The position numbers and the translations under genes are program-made. A DNA stretch of 64,000 nt from Rhizobium sp. (GTDB lineage Bacteria; Pseudomonadota; Alphaproteobacteria; Rhizobiales; Rhizobiaceae): assembly GCA_003527225.1 (NCBI GenBank), contig DPXQ01000173.1, forward strand, positions 23,326 to 87,325. Reading direction: 5' to 3'. The notes beneath the pieces were generated by a model that saw only the letters and a program-made list of their open reading frames with translations, had not been told where the DNA came from and made no database searches. The first letter of the stretch is position 1. Each line of letters starts with the position of its first letter. Positions 61,453 to 64,000 of this stretch are shown here, in pieces.

Positions 61453-62763
61453 ATGGAGAATGCGTACGTTACGACGCCCTTTGGGCGGCGGGCGATGTCG
61501 CTCGGCATGTTGGCAAGCCAAAAGATTGCCGAAAACATCGAGCCCGGAATTTCGCGAAACAAGTGGAAGCTGTTCAGGGCGATTTGCGAAGCACGGCCAT
61601 CGCTGGGGGTGACGGATCGCGCTCTGACCGTCCTCGACGCGCTGCTGACCTTTTATCCAGCCGACGAGCTATCCGAGGAGCGCGGCCTGATCGTCTTCCC
61701 GTCGAATGCCCAGCTGTCGATCCGCGCAAGAGGGATGACCCCCGCGACGTTACGGCGGCACTTGGCCGGGCTCGTGGACGCCGGATTGATCCTGAGGAAG
61801 GACAGCGCCAACGGAAAGCGTTACGCGCGCCGGGGGAGGGCAGGGGAGGTCGAGGAGGCCTTCGGTTTCTCGCTTGCCCCTCTGCTGGCAAGGGCGGCCG
61901 AGATCGAGGCCTTGGCGGCCCTTGCAGTAGCCGACCGCGAGCAGCTGCGGATCACCAAGCAGCGCCTGACGATTTGCCGTCGTGACATTGCCAAGCTGAT
62001 CGCCGCAGCGATCGACGAGGGGGTTAGGGGCGAATGGGAGAGGATTTCGCTCATGTTCCGTGAGATGGTCGGCCGACTTCCTCGGACGCCAGGTATTGCA
62101 GAGTTGGCTTCCGCGCTCGAAGAGATGGAGATGCTGCGCGAGGAGATCGTCAACCAGCTGGATGCAAACACAAAAACACGAAAAATCGACTCCAATGAGT
62201 CTCAAATTGAGCGCCACAAACAGAATTCAAATCCGGATCTCAATCATGAATCTGAACCGGGCTTCGAAACGAAGCTGGGGGCAAACTCGGCGGATACCAT
62301 CGGGCGGCAGGGTGTGCCGATGACAGACGACGGAAATATCTCGAATTCCGCCGGCGGCGGTGCAGGCGAGCAACGCCAGAGACGGAAGGCATCGACCTCT
62401 TCTGAGAACGGCCCGTTAAAATCGTTCCCACTTGGACTGGTCCTGCAGGCTTGCCCGGATATTGCCGACTACGCCCCCGGTGGCAAGATTGCAAACTGGC
62501 GCGACCTCATGTCGGCCGCCGTCGTCGTCAGATCGATGCTCGGCGTTAGCCCGTCGGCATACGAGGCCGCATGCGTGGCCATGGGACCGGAGAACGCGGC
62601 GACCGTCATCGCCTGCATCCTCGAAAGGGGAGGGCATATCAACTCGGCGGGCGGTTACCTCCGCGATCTCACGCGGCGGACCGAGGCCGGGGAATTCGCA
62701 ATCGGTCCCATGCTCATGGCGCTTGTTCGAGCCAACAGTTCCGTCAACCGTAAGGCGGGTTGA
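61453..62763 (+). CDS. repC: RepC replication initiator
   Basis: 436 residues. The opening TTPFGRRAMSLGMLASQK and VTDRALTVLDALLTFYPADEL are typical of RepC. Winged-helix domains lie in residues ~60-130 and in the C-terminus (DYAPGGKIANWRDLMSAAVVVRSMLG). It initiates replication at an origin inside its own gene. The start is ATG 61453 after GGTGAGAG. The antisense RNA gene lies just upstream. Confidence 0.95.
   Translation: MENAYVTTPFGRRAMSLGMLASQKIAENIEPGISRNKWKLFRAICEARPSLGVTDRALTVLDALLTFYPADELSEERGLIVFPSNAQLSIRARGMTPATLRRHLAGLVDAGLILRKDSANGKRYARRGRAGEVEEAFGFSLAPLLARAAEIEALAALAVADREQLRITKQRLTICRRDIAKLIAAAIDEGVRGEWERISLMFREMVGRLPRTPGIAELASALEEMEMLREEIVNQLDANTKTRKIDSNESQIERHKQNSNPDLNHESEPGFETKLGANSADTIGRQGVPMTDDGNISNSAGGGAGEQRQRRKASTSSENGPLKSFPLGLVLQACPDIADYAPGGKIANWRDLMSAAVVVRSMLGVSPSAYEAACVAMGPENAATVIACILERGGHINSAGGYLRDLTRRTEAGEFAIGPMLMALVRANSSVNRKAG
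62155..62270. other. Probable oriV, AT-rich tract within repC
   Basis: A run of about 115 bp with many A/T stretches (AAACACAAAAACACG onward) inside otherwise GC-rich repC, at the position where oriV of repABC replicons maps. The encoded segment (TKTRKIDSNESQIERHKQN) is a low-complexity linker between RepC domains. Confidence 0.65.
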
Positions 62764-62833
62764 GAGGGCTTGTTAAACCAAGGCGTTCGGGCCAAGTCTT
62801 GTCGATAAAACCGGGATCATATGCAGCGCGGAC

Positions 62834-63172
62834 ATGACGCACACGACTTCCGACGGAGAAAACGCGAGGGCATTCCTCGACAGCCTGAGACGGGGCGACC
62901 TGTCGGCGCTGCTTCTGCATGCCCAGATAGACATCGGTGTAACAAGCGAAGGCTACCTGGGAAATCGCATCGTCGTCGTTGTTCGCGCCCCTCAACCGTT
63001 TGCCGCCCGCTTGGCGGCGCGTGGTCAATTCCGTCTCGAGCAGATGCTAATGGCAGGGGCGAGAAGGGAAGCGCGTAATTGCCTCCCCCTTTCCCCGCTC
63101 AGGAAATATCAGGAATCCGCTCGGCGATTTTTTCCAGATAGTCGTCGATCGCCTCCTCGATGTAGGAGTTGA
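62834..63172 (+). CDS. Possible small protein downstream of repC
   Basis: 112 residues. The first ~75 (FLDSLRRGDLSALLLHAQIDIGVTSEGYLGNRIVVVVRAP) read as a plausible alpha/beta protein. The last ~25 overlap the convergent VirC2-like gene and look like shadow sequence. No strong ribosome site. It may be real with an uncertain end, or chance. Confidence 0.35.
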   Translation: MTHTTSDGENARAFLDSLRRGDLSALLLHAQIDIGVTSEGYLGNRIVVVVRAPQPFAARLAARGQFRLEQMLMAGARREARNCLPLSPLRKYQESARRFFPDSRRSPPRCRS

Positions 63173-63479
63173 ACTTCCGCCGCTCGATTGCGGCGAGGAT
63201 CTTCAGCTTCTTGTGGACCTCGGCGCGGATGTGGATGCCGGTCGTGACTTTTTCGGTGTCGCGGAAGCGTTTGCCGGCGACCGGGTCGAGGCTTTCGCCC
63301 TTGGCCACCATGTCGCGGAGCTGGCCGCGCGCCAACGGCGGCTTCGGTGATGATGCCAGTGCCTGGTCTTCGTCAGCGGGTTTTGAAGCCGGCCCTACCT
63401 TCTCGCGAACCGAAGGGCGGTCGCGGCCTGTCGAGATCAATCCGAGGACGAGGTTCTTGCTGTCTGCGCCCTCGCTCAT
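63099..63479 (-). CDS. VirC2-like ribbon-helix-helix protein
   Basis: 126 residues. The N-terminal ~70 are disordered and charged. The C-terminus TTGIHIRAEVHKKLKILAAIERRKFNSYIEEAIDDYLEKI is a ribbon-helix-helix DNA-binding domain. It overlaps the ParA-like gene stop by 4 nt. A ParA-type ATPase followed by an RHH protein is the arrangement of VirC1-VirC2 in Agrobacterium, which help assemble the relaxosome at oriT. A ParG-like partition partner is the alternative. Confidence 0.72.
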   Translation of the reverse strand: MSEGADSKNLVLGLISTGRDRPSVREKVGPASKPADEDQALASSPKPPLARGQLRDMVAKGESLDPVAGKRFRDTEKVTTGIHIRAEVHKKLKILAAIERRKFNSYIEEAIDDYLEKIAERIPDIS

Positions 63480-63982
63480 TGCTTTGCCTCGCTGGCCTTC
63501 GACCGGTAGAGGGCAAGCAGCTCGCTAAGCAGCGTTTCCATTTCCGCGATCGCCTTCGGATCAGGCTTCGCTGATGTCTGGAGCGTGCCGGCGGCGCCAA
63601 TCGATTGATAGGAAGCGCGCCGTGCGATCGGATGGCTGGCGAGTGCGACACCGCTCTCGCGTAAAATTTCCCGGAGTGGCTCATGCGCCTTGGCGCGGCC
63701 GGTCACTAGATCGTGCTGGTTGATGACGATCATCGTCGGGAGCTTACGCTTCTGATCCTCTTCGACCACCGGAACATGGTTCAGCGCGAGCTGCATGCCG
63801 GCGACCACGTCGTCCTGGGTCGTCTGCAGCGGGATCAGGACGATGTCGGCGCAGTAGAGGCCAGCGAACAGGTTCTCGTTGGTCGTGCCCTCGACATCGA
63901 CGAAGACGATTTTGCCCTCCTGCTGGTGTTGGAGAGCAAGCTTGTAGTATGGGTCGGAACAAGAGCAGTGCCAAATCGTACG
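63476..63982 (-). CDS. VirC1-like ParA ATPase, N-terminus missing
   Basis: The frame is open from 63982 and stops at TGA 63476. It encodes IVFVDVEGTTNENLFAGLYCADIVLIPLQTTQDD, then LPTMIVINQHDLVTGRAKAHEPLREIL and ASYQSIGAAGTLQT, the second half of a VirC1/ParA protein. A stop at 63985-63983 blocks the frame upstream, so the Walker A half is absent or in another frame. The first possible start is GTG 63808. The gene is therefore truncated or frame-disrupted near the window edge. Its partner RHH gene overlaps by 4 nt. Confidence 0.68.
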   Translation of the reverse strand, partial: RTIWHCSCSDPYYKLALQHQQEGKIVFVDVEGTTNENLFAGLYCADIVLIPLQTTQDDVVAGMQLALNHVPVVEEDQKRKLPTMIVINQHDLVTGRAKAHEPLREILRESGVALASHPIARRASYQSIGAAGTLQTSAKPDPKAIAEMETLLSELLALYRSKASEAKQ

Positions 63983-64000
63983 CTAAGGCCGAACGGATGG
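63949..64000 (+). CDS. Possible start of a plus-strand gene at the window edge
   Basis: ATG 63949 opens MGRNKSSAKSYAKAERM and runs off the window. GGAGAG lies 12 nt upstream. The basic composition fits a DNA-binding N-terminus. If real, it would mark foreign DNA that cut the VirC1-like gene. Evidence is slight. Confidence 0.25.
   Translation, partial: MGRNKSSAKSYAKAERM

Noticed and set aside
1..64000. CRISPR arrays, rRNA, tRNA, intact insertion sequences, relaxase gene
   Set aside because: No regularly spaced repeats, no rRNA or tRNA signatures, no transposase-like proteins, and no HUH or MOB motifs were found by eye. Short tandem repeats (4103-4140) are too small to be a CRISPR.

Overview
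The window is 64 kb of a conjugative repABC plasmid (or secondary replicon) from an alphaproteobacterium of the Rhizobiales, most likely Rhizobiaceae or a close relative. The basis is a repA-repB-repC cassette with an antisense RNA gene (59.0-62.8 kb), an RcgA-type gene known from rhizobial transmissible plasmids, DUF1419 and DUF736 type plasmid genes, two GTTC-N7-GTTC SOS boxes of the alphaproteobacterial type, and high-GC coding throughout. No rRNA, tRNA, CRISPR array, intact transposase or relaxase gene was seen.

Layout. 0-5.1 kb: an acyltransferase, then an RcgA/hydrolase pair divergent from an SDR oxidoreductase. 5.1-18.7 kb (minus strand): a full VirB/VirD4 type IV secretion system in the order virB1-B2-B3-B4, a lytic transglycosylase/VirB5-like fusion, virB5, a small lipoprotein, virB6, two small envelope genes, virB8-B9-B10-B11-virD4. 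18.8-21.4 kb: two exported nuclease-fold proteins, an XRE regulator and a winged-helix gene. 21.4-28.5 kb: a mutagenesis cassette (imuA-imuB-dnaE2) and a tandem SRAP (HMCES/YedK) pair, facing away from each other, each with its own SOS box.

28.8-38.0 kb is a lower-GC defence-like island: a nucleotidyltransferase-fold gene, an AbiJ-NTD3/Mrr-type nuclease with a frameshifted partner, a complete ABC three-component system (31.4-34.7 kb), and a small YMDD reverse transcriptase with small membrane proteins and a structured intergenic stretch (36.0-38.0 kb). The reverse-transcriptase cassette does not match a defence family I can name and is the best candidate for an undescribed system.

38.4-58.8 kb looks like transfer and leading-region DNA: TrbM/KikA, SSB, a frameshifted thermonuclease, a Toprim protein, a 1703-residue methylase-helicase, MqsRA and VapBC-type toxin-antitoxin pairs, a ParB-like protein, ArdC, and several small conserved genes. 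Many of these have long GC-rich leaders that carry strong hairpins and related repeats. 59-64 kb holds repABC with parS-like sites, then a VirC2-like gene and a truncated VirC1-like ParA ATPase at the window edge.

A recurring palindromic motif with the invariant core ATAAACTATA lies in front of virB1 (and the divergent exported genes), the small membrane gene before virB8, virB8 itself, a secreted-protein gene at 38.8 kb, and an XRE regulator divergent from trbM. It suggests a plasmid-encoded regulon that ties the secretion apparatus to its accessory exported proteins. Several apparent single-base frameshifts (near 29.5, 40.29 and 56.32 kb) mean that either gene decay or base-calling error affects this sequence.
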